A stretch of DNA of 64,000 nucleotides, taken from NCBI RefSeq assembly GCF_003966715.1, contig NZ_AP018907.1, positions 360,001 through 424,000 on the forward strand. The letters are read 5' to 3'. Source of the DNA: Blastochloris tepida (GTDB lineage Bacteria > Pseudomonadota > Alphaproteobacteria > Rhizobiales > Xanthobacteraceae). The notes beneath the pieces were generated by a model. The model searched no databases and was not told the origin of the DNA. It saw only the letters and a list, made by a program, of their open reading frames with translations. Every line of letters begins with the position of its first letter. Position 1 is the stretch's first letter. A program made the translations under genes and the position numbers. Below, piece after piece: positions 16,715-25,113 of the stretch.

Positions 16715-18190
16715 TCACGCCTCCAGCTTGTGGATGAACCAGCCCAGCAGGCGCCGCCACACCTCGTCCTTCTCGGCGGCGTCCTCGACGCCGTGCTCGA
16801 TGTTGGGGTTGTCGTTGACCTCGATGACGTAGAGCCCGCTGCCGGTCTGCTTGATGTCGACGCCATAGAGGCCGTTGCCGATCGGGCGGGTGGCGCGGAT
16901 GGCGAGGTCCAGCACCTCGCGCGGCGCACCATTGAGCGGCAGGGTACGGAAGCCGCCCTCCCGGGCGGTGCCGCCGGGCTCGTGCTTGAGGATCTGCCAG
17001 TGGCCGCGCGCCATCATGTACTGGCAGGCGAACAGCGGCTCGCCGCCCAGCATGCCGACCCGCCAGTCGTATTCGGTCGGCATGAACTTCTGGGCGATGA
17101 CGAGGTCGGTGTCGTCGAACATGTGCTCGACGACACGCGTCAGTTCCGCGACGGTCGAGACCTTGTAGACGCCGCGCGAGAACGAGCCGTCGGGAATCTT
17201 CACCACCAGCGGCAGGCCGAGCGTATCGATCGCCCGCTCCAGCTCGCCATCCTCACCCGACAGCAGGAGCGAGGGCGGCATCGCCACCTCGTGCCCGGCG
17301 AGCAGCTCCATCAGATAGACCTTGTTGGTGCAGCGGATCATCGAGATCGGATCGTCGATGACCGGCATGCCCTCCTGCACCGCGCGGCGGGCGAAGCGGT
17401 AGGTGTGGTTGTTGATCGAGGTGGTCTCGCGGATGAACAGCGCGTCGTATTCGGCGAGGTCGGAAAGCTGGCGCTTGGTGATGGTCTGCACCTCGACCGA
17501 CATCTTGTCGGCGACGCGGGCGAAATGGTGCAGCGTCGACGTCGAGCTCGGCGGCAGCTTCTCCTGCGGATCGTGCAGCACCGCGAGGTCGTACTTGGCG
17601 ACGGCGCGCGCCTTGGGGCGCCGCCAGTCGCGCTTGGTGTAGGCGTGCAGGGCCTCGGCGAAGAACTTGACGTCGCCGTTCTCCAGCTTGGTGATGGGGC
17701 GGGCGCGCAGGCGCTCGATCGAGATCCAGGTGTTCTCCGCGCTGCCGGGCTCCAGCGACACCTCGATCGCCGGGCAGCGGCACCAGTCGAACAGCAGCTT
17801 GGCGAACGACTCGAAACGCTCGTCGGCGATGCGGCCGAAGCACACCATCAGCTTGTGGTCGGCCTCGGGCTGCCAGCCGGTCTTGCGGGCGCAGCGGTTC
17901 AGCTCGTCCTCAAGCTCGGGCAGCGCCTTTTCGTAGAGCTTGGATTCGCGCAGCTCCAGCATCGTCTCGACGGTCGGCATCACCCGGTGGCCGCGCGCCT
18001 CGGCCAAGAGCGAGGCGTAGTAGCCCTGGCTCTGGTAGTTGTAGGAGCGCGACAGATTGATGAGCTTGGGACGTTCGCTGTCGAACAGCCGCGGACGGGC
18101 GAGATAATCGCTCGTGGTGATGACCTTGTGGGGCGTGTCGGCGTTGCGGAAGTCCTTGGGCTGATCGACGATGATCACCCAACCGTTCAT
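16715..18190 (-). CDS. RimK-like ATP-grasp ligase with N-terminal RLAN domain
   Basis: A 491-residue ATP-dependent carboxylate-amine ligase-like protein. Residues 1 to about 200 match the RimK-like N-terminal (RLAN) domain. The ATP-grasp part follows: LPLVVKIPDGSFSRGVYKV is the glycine-rich loop, then IAQKFMPTEYDWRVGMLGG and VIEVNDNPNIEHGVED with metal-binding Glu and Asn. Relatives add amino acids or glutamate to proteins or small peptides; the target here is unknown. It starts two bases after the GNAT-C39 gene, so the pair is one operon. Confidence 0.9.
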   Translation of the reverse strand: MNGWVIIVDQPKDFRNADTPHKVITTSDYLARPRLFDSERPKLINLSRSYNYQSQGYYASLLAEARGHRVMPTVETMLELRESKLYEKALPELEDELNRCARKTGWQPEADHKLMVCFGRIADERFESFAKLLFDWCRCPAIEVSLEPGSAENTWISIERLRARPITKLENGDVKFFAEALHAYTKRDWRRPKARAVAKYDLAVLHDPQEKLPPSSTSTLHHFARVADKMSVEVQTITKRQLSDLAEYDALFIRETTSINNHTYRFARRAVQEGMPVIDDPISMIRCTNKVYLMELLAGHEVAMPPSLLLSGEDGELERAIDTLGLPLVVKIPDGSFSRGVYKVSTVAELTRVVEHMFDDTDLVIAQKFMPTEYDWRVGMLGGEPLFACQYMMARGHWQILKHEPGGTAREGGFRTLPLNGAPREVLDLAIRATRPIGNGLYGVDIKQTGSGLYVIEVNDNPNIEHGVEDAAEKDEVWRRLLGWFIHKLEA

Positions 18191-18192
18191 GG

Positions 18193-19293
18193 TCAGCGTC
18201 CCTTTCGGACCAGAACCGCGGCGCGGAGATTGTCACGGCCGAAGCGCGCCATGCGGTGAAACTCGGCGGTGGGAATGGGCAGGTTGGCGGCGGCGATGAA
18301 ACTCTCGCGCGACTCGGCCTCCAGCCATGGATCGTGAACGAAGATGTGGCGCTCGTCGCGGCCGAACGCCAGCACCCAGTGCGGCTCCTTGCGGCGGTAC
18401 ATGCGGTAGCCGGACACCAGGACAAGCGCGAGCGTAGCCCCGTCAAGCACCGCGCCGAAATCGGCGAGCGGCCCGGCCGAATCGGAAATGCCGAGATCGT
18501 GCGCCTCCTCGCGGAAGCCTTCCTGGACGACGCGCATCACGTCCTTCTTCTCGGGAGAGCGCACGCCATCAAGGAAATAGGGGCCAGCATGCGACACCCG
18601 CACCTCGGGGTCGAGTCCGCGATGCTTGAGGGTGACTGCAAGGCCATAGGGATCGCACCCGCCGGGGCCGGACGTCATGAAGATCGTCGTCGAATCGCGC
18701 CACAGCTTGAGTTCGAGCGACCGTCTCGGGCGGAGCGACCGGTCGGCCCAGGCGAGCGCCATCAGCATGCACGCCGGCCCGCATGTGAAATCGGTGGTTT
18801 GTTGAAAGTAAGGCGGGGCCTCGACCGGCGGCGCCACCTCGGCCAGCAGCCGCTTCTCCAGCCGCAGCGCCGGTTCGTGGTCCTCGTAATAATCGGCGAC
18901 GCGGGCGATCTGGCGGTAGCCGCTGGCGCGGTAGAGGGCGATGGCGGTGGCGTTGTCCTCGCGCACCTCCAGCCGCAGGAACAGGCAGTCGCGCGCCTCC
19001 GCCGCGGCCTCCGCCGCCTGCAGCAGCGCCCGGCCGATGCCGTGGCCGGCGGCCTCCGGTGCCACCGCGATCGAGTAGAGCCGCCCGAGCGCGGTGCCGC
19101 GCCGGAAGATCACCAGGGCATAGCCGACGACGCCGCCCTCCTGCTCGGCCACCAATAGCTCGTCGCGGTCCTCGGTGAGGAAGTGGCGGAACGAGCGGCG
19201 CGACAGCCGGTCGGTGGCGAACACTCGCGTTTCGAGCGCGGCCAGCGCGTCGAGATCGTCGAGATGGGCAGGCCGGATGGTGGCTGGCAGCAT
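18193..19293 (-). CDS. GNAT acetyltransferase fused to a C39-like peptidase domain
   Basis: A 366-residue two-domain protein. Residues 1 to about 150 are a RimI-like GNAT domain (YSIAVAPEAAGHGIGRALL is the acetyl-CoA loop). Residues 165-360 resemble a papain-fold C39-like peptidase, with the candidate catalytic Cys in QTTDFTCGPACMLMAL, His in PHWVLAFG and Asp in VHDPW. Paired with the RimK-like ligase, it suggests a module that ligates, trims and acetylates a peptide or protein tail. That joint role is inference. Confidence 0.88.
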   Translation of the reverse strand: MLPATIRPAHLDDLDALAALETRVFATDRLSRRSFRHFLTEDRDELLVAEQEGGVVGYALVIFRRGTALGRLYSIAVAPEAAGHGIGRALLQAAEAAAEARDCLFLRLEVREDNATAIALYRASGYRQIARVADYYEDHEPALRLEKRLLAEVAPPVEAPPYFQQTTDFTCGPACMLMALAWADRSLRPRRSLELKLWRDSTTIFMTSGPGGCDPYGLAVTLKHRGLDPEVRVSHAGPYFLDGVRSPEKKDVMRVVQEGFREEAHDLGISDSAGPLADFGAVLDGATLALVLVSGYRMYRRKEPHWVLAFGRDERHIFVHDPWLEAESRESFIAAANLPIPTAEFHRMARFGRDNLRAAVLVRKGR

Positions 19294-19554
19294 GGCCGGA
19301 ATGGGGCGCGAGACGGCGCGGGCGAGGAGGCGCGGGATGTGCCGGGCGGGCGGTTCCGCCCGATGGCGGCGCAGCGGTCGGGTAACGAGTTTAACCGTCT
19401 TTTCAACGCAACGTGGTCAAATCGTGGCGTTGGCCGAGCGCAGCCGGACAGCCCGCGGGTCAAGCGTGAGCTTGACCTCATTGTGGCAAAAATGAACCTG
19501 AAGGTGGGCTTCTGCGTCTTAGAGTCAGTTGAGTAAGCAGTGGGGCGGAAGACC

Positions 19555-20106
19555 ATGTTGATGGCGCAACGGAATACGGTGCTCGCGCTCGCCGCGGCGG
19601 TGATCCTTTCGGTGGCGGTCTCGACGCAGAGCTTCGCGGCGACGGAGCGCGGCGACCGGTCGGTGCGGCCTGGGCCGCAGCTCGTGGATTTCGACGGGGC
19701 CTATGAGCCCGGCACGCTGGTGGTGAAGACCTCCGAGCGCCGGCTCTATCTGACCCTCGGCAACGGCAAGGCCTACCGCTACGCCATCGCGGTCGGCGAG
19801 CCGATCCGGCAATGGTCGGGCGAGAGCTGGGTTTCGGCCAAGCGCGCCAATCCCGACTGGCGGCCGACGGCGCGCATGCGCAACGCCAATCCTTCCCTGC
19901 CGAGCTACATGCCGGGCGGCCCCGGCAATCCGCTCGGCGTGCGCGCGCTCTATCTGGGCTGGAGCGAGTACCGCATCCACGGCACCACCAAGCCGTGGTC
20001 GATCGGCACCGCCTCGTCCAATGGCTGCTTCCGCATGCACAATTCGGACGTGGTCGATCTCTATGAGCGCGTCCATGTCGGCGCGCCGGTGATCGTGCTG
20101 CGCTGA
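19555..20106 (+). CDS. L,D-transpeptidase, ErfK/YbiS/YkuD family
   Basis: A 183-residue exported enzyme expected to make 3-3 peptidoglycan crosslinks or attach outer-membrane proteins to the wall. Residues 1-28 form a signal peptide ending SFA. The YkuD domain shows LVVKTSERRLYL, then YRIHGTT and the catalytic SSNGCFRMHNSDV (His and Cys). ATG 19555 follows GGAAGA; a GTG 15 bases upstream is possible. Several paralogues of this short type are normal in Rhizobiales. Confidence 0.93.
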   Translation: MLMAQRNTVLALAAAVILSVAVSTQSFAATERGDRSVRPGPQLVDFDGAYEPGTLVVKTSERRLYLTLGNGKAYRYAIAVGEPIRQWSGESWVSAKRANPDWRPTARMRNANPSLPSYMPGGPGNPLGVRALYLGWSEYRIHGTTKPWSIGTASSNGCFRMHNSDVVDLYERVHVGAPVIVLR

Positions 20107-20200
20107 GCGTTTCCGAACCGGACATCCCTTGCGGCGGGCGGCCACCGTTCCGCCGCACTCCCGGCTGACACCCGTTGCCACGCCGCAAAGGGGAGCGTGG

Positions 20201-20893
20201 ATGGGAGTTCGCCGGAAGTCCATGGGAGCTCGCCGGACGTCATTGATGGGCTGGGCGTTTGCCGCGGCTCTCGGCCTCGTGCTGGCGGGGCTGGTGCCGG
20301 GTGCGGCGCGCGCCCATCCGCACGTCTGGGTGATCGCCAAGAGCGAGCTGGTCTACACTCCCGATGGCGCGGTGAGCGGCATCCGGCTGACCTGGGAATT
20401 CGACGACATGTTCTCGGCCTTTGCATCGCAGGGGCTGGATGCCGACCATGACGGCAAACTGTCACGCGAGGAGCTGGCCGAGCTTGCCAAGACCAATGTC
20501 GAATCCCTGAAGGAATTCGACTACTTCACCTATGCCAAGGCCGGGTCGCGCAAGCTCGCTTTCGCCGATCCGACCGAGTATTACCTCGAGCAGCAGAAGG
20601 ATGTGCTGGTGCTGCACTTCACGCTGCCGCTGCAGAAGCCGGTGGCGTCCAAGGGCAGCCTGCGGCTCGAAGTCTATGATCCGACGATGTTCGTGTCGTT
20701 CGCCTTTGCCGATGGCGATGACGCGATCACGCTCGCCGGTGCGCCGGCCGGCTGTCGTGTTGCGGTCGAGCGGCCGAAGCCGCTGCAGCCCGGCCAGCCG
20801 CTGACGCTGTCCGAGTCGTTCTTCAACAGCCTCACCGCCTCCAGCGATTTCGGTGCGCAGTTCGCCAACCGTGCGACGGTGACATGCCCGTGA
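20201..20893 (+). CDS. DUF1007 periplasmic protein (metal transporter partner)
   Basis: A 230-residue exported protein: signal peptide to about residue 38, then HPHVWV at the mature N-terminus, the His-containing start typical of DUF1007 proteins that are often encoded beside NicO-type nickel/cobalt permeases. An EF-hand-like segment, DADHDGKLSREEL, may bind calcium. GGGGAG lies six bases before ATG 20201. Its end overlaps the permease gene by 10 bases, supporting a joint role in divalent metal transport. Confidence 0.88.
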   Translation: MGVRRKSMGARRTSLMGWAFAAALGLVLAGLVPGAARAHPHVWVIAKSELVYTPDGAVSGIRLTWEFDDMFSAFASQGLDADHDGKLSREELAELAKTNVESLKEFDYFTYAKAGSRKLAFADPTEYYLEQQKDVLVLHFTLPLQKPVASKGSLRLEVYDPTMFVSFAFADGDDAITLAGAPAGCRVAVERPKPLQPGQPLTLSESFFNSLTASSDFGAQFANRATVTCP

Positions 20894-21840
20894 ACCGGCG
20901 CGCGGTTCGGGCCGGCGTGATGCTGGCCGCCATTGCGCTGCTGGCGGTGCCGGCGCTGGCCCAGAGCGGGCCGTTCGGCGTCGGCCCCAAGCCGCCCCCG
21001 CCGCTGCCGGACGGAATCCTCGGCTGGATCCTGTCGGTGCAGGCGGAGTTCTACCGCAGCCTGACTCAGGCGCTCCGGGCGGCCCGCAGCGACCCGAGTG
21101 CGGCGGGCGGGCTCGTGGCCTTGAGCCTCGCCTATGGGGTGTTCCATGCCGCCGGCCCCGGCCACGGCAAGGCGGTGATCTCGGCCTATCTGCTGGCAAA
21201 CGAGGCGACATGGCGGCGCGGTACGGCGCTCGCGTTCGCCTCTGCGATGGTGCAGGCGCTCGTTGCGGTGGCGCTCGTCGGCGTTGCGGCGACGATGGTG
21301 CGCATGACCGCGGTCGAGATGGGGGCGACGGTCCAGGTGATCGAGACCACGGCCTATGCCGGCGTGCTCGGGCTCGGCCTGTGGCTGACCTGGACCAAGG
21401 GCCGGGCGCTGTGGACAGCATGGCGCGGCGGCGCGGTGGCGGGCTGCGGCCCGGGCTGCGATCATACCGCCCATCTCGATCCGGCGGATCTCGCCGCACC
21501 CGGCGGCCTGGCGCGCGCCGCCGCGGCGGTGCTGTCGGTGGGGCTTCGTCCGTGTTCGGGGGCGCTGGTGGTGCTGGTGTTCGCGCTGGCCAATGGCGTG
21601 CTGTGGCTCGGCGTGGCGGCGACCTTCGCCATGGCGCTCGGCACGGCGACGACGGTGGCGGCCATCGCGGCGCTGGCGGTGTTCGCCAAGCAGTCTGCGG
21701 TGCGGCTCGCCGCCGCCGGCTCCGGCCGGGGCGAGCCGCTGATGCGCGGGCTGGAGCTTGCGGCGGCGCTGGCGGTGGCGGGGTTCGGCGCGGCGCTGCT
21801 CGCCGGCTACATGGTCGCCGAGCGGGTGATGCCGTTTTGA
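20884..21840 (+). CDS. NicO-family nickel/cobalt transporter
   Basis: A 318-residue inner-membrane protein with a signal-like first helix (ending ALAQ) and about six further helices. The NicO signature HAAGPGHGKAVISAYLL is present, as is GLRPCSGAL in the second half. The His-rich cytoplasmic loop of E. coli RcnA is reduced to a CGPGCDHTAHLD segment. It probably moves Ni2+ or Co2+; direction is not evident. Coupled to the DUF1007 gene. Confidence 0.9.
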   Translation: MPVNRRAVRAGVMLAAIALLAVPALAQSGPFGVGPKPPPPLPDGILGWILSVQAEFYRSLTQALRAARSDPSAAGGLVALSLAYGVFHAAGPGHGKAVISAYLLANEATWRRGTALAFASAMVQALVAVALVGVAATMVRMTAVEMGATVQVIETTAYAGVLGLGLWLTWTKGRALWTAWRGGAVAGCGPGCDHTAHLDPADLAAPGGLARAAAAVLSVGLRPCSGALVVLVFALANGVLWLGVAATFAMALGTATTVAAIAALAVFAKQSAVRLAAAGSGRGEPLMRGLELAAALAVAGFGAALLAGYMVAERVMPF

Positions 21841-21853
21841 GGGGCGTCGGCCT

Positions 21854-21978
21854 CATACGGTTTCCGGTTGATCCCTTCGGGATACCGGAAACGGTCTCGC
21901 CGAAAAACCCTTGGTCGGAAGAGGATTTTTCGGCGAGCGGAATGCGAACCTCCGGCCCTGCAGGCCGGATTTCGCATC
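21854..21978 (+). repeat. Three-hairpin repeat, copy 2
   Basis: A roughly 125-base element made of three successive stems. H1 is ACGGTTTCCGG with CCGGAAACGGT around a TTGATCCCTTCGGGATA core. H2 is CTCGCCGAAAA with TTTTTCGGCGAG. H3 is CCGGCC...GGCCGG flanked by ATGCGAA/TTCGCAT. It starts 14 bases after the NicO stop. Other copies: 6418, 33231, 36513, 47889, 52021, a half copy at 56439 and a degenerate one at 60926. Confidence 0.9.
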
Positions 21979-22085
21979 AAGCTGACAAAACCCTGACATC
22001 TCCCGTCACCCGGCCGTCAGTGCCTCGCGCCTAGCGTGCCATGCCCGCGATTCGGTTCCGGGCGGGGGAATGGAAGACGACTGCC

Positions 22086-22409
22086 ATGACATACTCTTGC
22101 GAAAACCCGTCGCGGCGCGGTCTGCTGCGCGGCGGCGCCGGCGCGGCTGCGGCGGTGCTGATCGGCATCCCGGCTTCGAGCGGACCGGCCGGCGCCTTCG
22201 GGCCGCCGCCGGGGCAGAGCTGGGCGGACTGGGCCGAGGCCAACACGCCCCGGAAATCGACGCAGCGCGACGCCGAGTATCACGTCGCCTCGGGCAGCAG
22301 GCGCTGCGCCAATTGCGCGAACTTCAAGTCGCCGAACCACTGCGCCGTCGTCGAGGGCGCGAACAGCCCCGAGGGCGTGTGCAGGCTCTATTACGGCGCC
22401 CGGCGGTGA
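22086..22409 (+). CDS. High-potential iron-sulfur protein (HiPIP)
   Basis: A 107-residue periplasmic electron carrier. The Tat-type signal (SRRGLLRGG) fits export of a folded [4Fe-4S] protein. The mature part has the HiPIP cluster pattern CANCANF...HC...GVCRLYY, with four Cys. In purple bacteria HiPIP can donate electrons to the photosynthetic reaction centre instead of cytochrome c2, which fits the bchJ gene in this window. GGAAG precedes ATG 22086. Confidence 0.93.
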   Translation: MTYSCENPSRRGLLRGGAGAAAAVLIGIPASSGPAGAFGPPPGQSWADWAEANTPRKSTQRDAEYHVASGSRRCANCANFKSPNHCAVVEGANSPEGVCRLYYGARR

Positions 22410-22427
22410 GACGGTCGCAGCCCGCAG

Positions 22428-22566
22428 GGTGCAATAGCGACAGCGTATTGCACCGGGATGCGGCGATACCGATTGGCGGAATACGCTGACGCTATTCCGC
22501 CCTACGCCGGCTTGCTCGGGACGGAAAACGGTCCCGGGTCGTGCACCTTCGGTGCTTGCCCGGGAC
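22428..22566. repeat. Cluster of three palindromic repeats
   Basis: Two related hairpins built on TGCAATAGCG...TATTGCA (22428-22454) and GGCGGAATACGC...TATTCCGCC (22475-22501), then a REP-like GTCCCGGG/CCCGGGAC palindrome (22531-22566). They fill the gap between the convergent HiPIP and korC genes and may work as a bidirectional terminator. Confidence 0.75.
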
Positions 22567-22578
22567 GACGGGCGGGTC

Positions 22579-23130
22579 TCACCCCGCGGGCGCGAGGCGC
22601 TCGATCGCGAAGCCTTCCTTCACCGCGGCGATGTTGAGCTCGGCGAATTTCGGCGGCGTCTCCAGGCACACCGCGGTCTCCAGCGAATCCTTGCCGCACA
22701 CGCCCGACAGCTTCGCCATCGCGCCGAGCGCGATGATGTTGGCGATGCGCGGCGAGCCGATGGCGGCGGCGCGCTGGCTGAGCGGCAGCACATGCAGATT
22801 GAACGGGCCCGTGGGCGGCGTCTCGACGAGGCGCTCGTCGACGATCACCAGCGCGCCCGGCTTGATGAACGGCAATGAGCGGTCGATGCCCACTTGGGAG
22901 AGGGCGGCGATCATGTCGAGGCCGGTGACCAGCGGATAGTCGGACGGATCGCTGGCGAGGATCAGGTCGGAATAGCAGTAGCCGCCGCGCGAGGTCGGCT
23001 CGTAGCTCTGCGACTGGGCGGCGCGCTTGCCTTCCAGGCCCAGCGCGCGGAACAGGATCTGCATGCCCAGGATCAGGCCCTGGCCGCCGGAGCCGGCGAG
23101 GCGGATTTCGGTGCGCTCCATTCCGGTCAT
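22579..23130 (-). CDS. korC: 2-oxoacid:ferredoxin oxidoreductase, gamma subunit
   Basis: A 183-residue gamma-type subunit with the nucleotide-like loop LAGSGGQGLILG at the N-terminus and SYEPTSRGGYCYSDLI, typical of KorC/PorC. It pairs with the korA and korB genes upstream to form a TPP enzyme that oxidatively decarboxylates a 2-oxo acid to an acyl-CoA, passing electrons to ferredoxin. Last gene of the liv-ior-kor block; two bases separate it from korB. Confidence 0.9.
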   Translation of the reverse strand: MTGMERTEIRLAGSGGQGLILGMQILFRALGLEGKRAAQSQSYEPTSRGGYCYSDLILASDPSDYPLVTGLDMIAALSQVGIDRSLPFIKPGALVIVDERLVETPPTGPFNLHVLPLSQRAAAIGSPRIANIIALGAMAKLSGVCGKDSLETAVCLETPPKFAELNIAAVKEGFAIERLAPAG

Positions 23131-23132
23131 GG

Positions 23133-23978
23133 TCAGCCCTCCGTCCCGGCGCGCAGCTCGGCCGAGCGCTCGCGATAGGTTCGGCCGTATTCGGGCCGGG
23201 CGTGGCGGGCGAGGATGCCGGTGGCCATGCGGTTGGGCCGGAACGGCTGGTCCGGCGCATTGCCGAGCCCGTCCGGCACCATGTCGCTCTTCTGGCTCAG
23301 GATCATCTCGGGCGACTCGCCGAGCTCGTTCTTGCGGCCATAGATCTCGGTGCAGTCCGACATCACCTCGACGAACGAGAAGCCGTCGTGCTCGATCGCG
23401 GCGCGGATCAGGTTCTTCAGCGCCGGCGCCTGCCGCGTCACCTCGCGGCCGACGAAGCTCGCGCCCGCCGCATCCGCCAGCTTGCAGGCGTCGAAGGTCG
23501 GCTCGGCATTGCCGGTCGGCGTGGTCGAGGTCACGCGCGTCGCGGTGGTGGTCGGCGACACCTGACCGCCGGTCATGCCGTAGATCTCGTTGTTGAGCAT
23601 CAGGCAGGTGATGTCGAGATTGCGCCGGCAGGCGTGGATGAGATGATTGCCGCCGATGGCAAGACAGTCGCCGTCGCCGGTGATCACCACCACGGTCAGG
23701 TCGGGGCGCGCCAGCTTCAGCCCGGTGGCGAAGGCGAGCGGCCGGCCGTGGGTGGTGTGGAAGGTGTTGGCATCGACATAGGCGCCGGTGCGGCCCGAGC
23801 AGCCGATGCCGCAGACGACGGCGAGCCTGTTGCGGTCGATGCCGAGCTCATGCACCGCCCACAGCAGCGAGCGCAGCGCGATGCCGTGGCCGCAGCCCGG
23901 GCACATGAAGTGCGGCATCAGATTGAGCCGCAGATAGTCCTTCACGTCGAAGTCGGACACGCGGGCGATCTCATTCAT
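23133..23978 (-). CDS. korB: 2-oxoacid:ferredoxin oxidoreductase, beta subunit
   Basis: A 281-residue TPP-binding subunit. MCPGCGHG near residue 25 and the TPP motif GDGDCLAIGGNHLIHACRRN are intact, and GIGCSGR and NNEIYGMTGGQ are family marks. No ferredoxin-type cluster motif is present, as usual for KorB. ATG 23978 overlaps korA by 8 bases. The name follows 2-oxoglutarate enzymes by homology only; the real substrate may be an aryl or branched-chain 2-oxo acid. Confidence 0.92.
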   Translation of the reverse strand: MNEIARVSDFDVKDYLRLNLMPHFMCPGCGHGIALRSLLWAVHELGIDRNRLAVVCGIGCSGRTGAYVDANTFHTTHGRPLAFATGLKLARPDLTVVVITGDGDCLAIGGNHLIHACRRNLDITCLMLNNEIYGMTGGQVSPTTTATRVTSTTPTGNAEPTFDACKLADAAGASFVGREVTRQAPALKNLIRAAIEHDGFSFVEVMSDCTEIYGRKNELGESPEMILSQKSDMVPDGLGNAPDQPFRPNRMATGILARHARPEYGRTYRERSAELRAGTEG

Positions 23979-25113
23979 CGGCGACAAGCTCCCGAACCTT
24001 CTGGGCGATGGCGGCGGGCGGGATCGGTTCGCCGTCCACGCGGTTGAGGCCTGAAACCCTGGCGCGGCCGCCGACCACGCGCTGAACCTCATGGATGAGC
24101 TGGCCGGCGTTCATCTCCGGCACCAGCACGTTGCGGGCATTGGCGGTGGCGGCGCGTAGCGCCTCGTCCGGGAACGGCCACAGCGTCACCGGCCGCACCA
24201 GGCCGGCGCGGATGCCTTCGCCGCGCAGCGTCTGCACTGCGCGGCGGGCGGCGCGCGCGGCGATGCCGACGGCAACGATGACGGTGCCGGCGTCGGCGGT
24301 CTCGATCTGCTCGACCTTGTCGATCTCGGCGCGGTTGCGCTCGATCTTGTCGAGGATGCGGTTCAGCGCGCGCGACGCGAGGTCGGGCTTCTGGGTGGGG
24401 AAGCCGTCCTCGGTGTGGGTGAGGCCGGTGACATGCAGGCGGTGGCCATCGCCGGGGCGGGCCATCACCGGCACCAGATCATCGGTCTCGGCGTAGGGCT
24501 TGAAGCCCTCCTCGGTGCCGCTCGCCCATTTGCGCTCGACCGTGTGGATCGAGTCCTTGGGCGGCAGCTCAACGGTCTCGATCAGGTGGGCGATGATCTG
24601 GTCGTAGAGCACCACCACCGGCACGCGGAACCGTTCCGACAGGTTGAAGGCGCGGATGGTCTCGGCATAGACCTCCTGCACCGAGGCCGGCGCCACCACG
24701 ATGATGGGGTGGTCGCCGTGGGTGCCCCAGCGCGCCTGCATGATGTCGCCCTGCGCCGGCTTGGTCGGCATGCCGGTGGAGGGGCCGCCGCGCATCACAT
24801 TGATGATGACGCAGGGCACCTCGGTCATCGCGGCGAAGCCGAGATTCTCCTGCATCAGCGAGAAGCCGGGGCCGGAGGTGGCGGTCATCGCCTTCGAGCC
24901 GCCGAGCGAGGCGCCGATCACCGCGGCGAGCGAGGCGATCTCGTCCTCCATCTGCACGAACACGCCGTCGACGCGCGGCAGCTCGCGCGACATCTGCTCG
25001 GCGATCTCTGAGGAGGGGGTGATGGGGTAGCCGGCGAAGAAGCGGCAACCGGCGGCAATGGCCGCCAGCGCGCAGGCCTTGTTGCCTTGAAGCGAATGAA
25101 GCGAGGAGGACAT
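23971..25113 (-). CDS. korA: 2-oxoacid:ferredoxin oxidoreductase, alpha subunit
   Basis: A 380-residue subunit carrying the pyrimidine-binding domain (GCRFFAGYPITPSSEIAEQM, VQMEDEIASLAAVIGAS) and the transketolase C-terminal domain (VPEMNAGQLIHEVQRVV). The TSGPGFSLMQENLGFA region is typical of KorA. ATG 25113 shares one base with the preceding stop (TGATG), so translation is coupled to the iorB-ferredoxin gene. Forms an enzyme with korB and korC. Confidence 0.93.
   Translation of the reverse strand: MSSSLHSLQGNKACALAAIAAGCRFFAGYPITPSSEIAEQMSRELPRVDGVFVQMEDEIASLAAVIGASLGGSKAMTATSGPGFSLMQENLGFAAMTEVPCVIINVMRGGPSTGMPTKPAQGDIMQARWGTHGDHPIIVVAPASVQEVYAETIRAFNLSERFRVPVVVLYDQIIAHLIETVELPPKDSIHTVERKWASGTEEGFKPYAETDDLVPVMARPGDGHRLHVTGLTHTEDGFPTQKPDLASRALNRILDKIERNRAEIDKVEQIETADAGTVIVAVGIAARAARRAVQTLRGEGIRAGLVRPVTLWPFPDEALRAATANARNVLVPEMNAGQLIHEVQRVVGGRARVSGLNRVDGEPIPPAAIAQKVRELVADE

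Noticed and set aside
16401..16760. Minus-strand 119-codon frame with one hydrophobic segment upstream of the EamA gene
   Set aside because: It overlaps the RimK gene end and a REP-like repeat, has no ribosome site, and half of it is Arg/Pro-rich shadow sequence.
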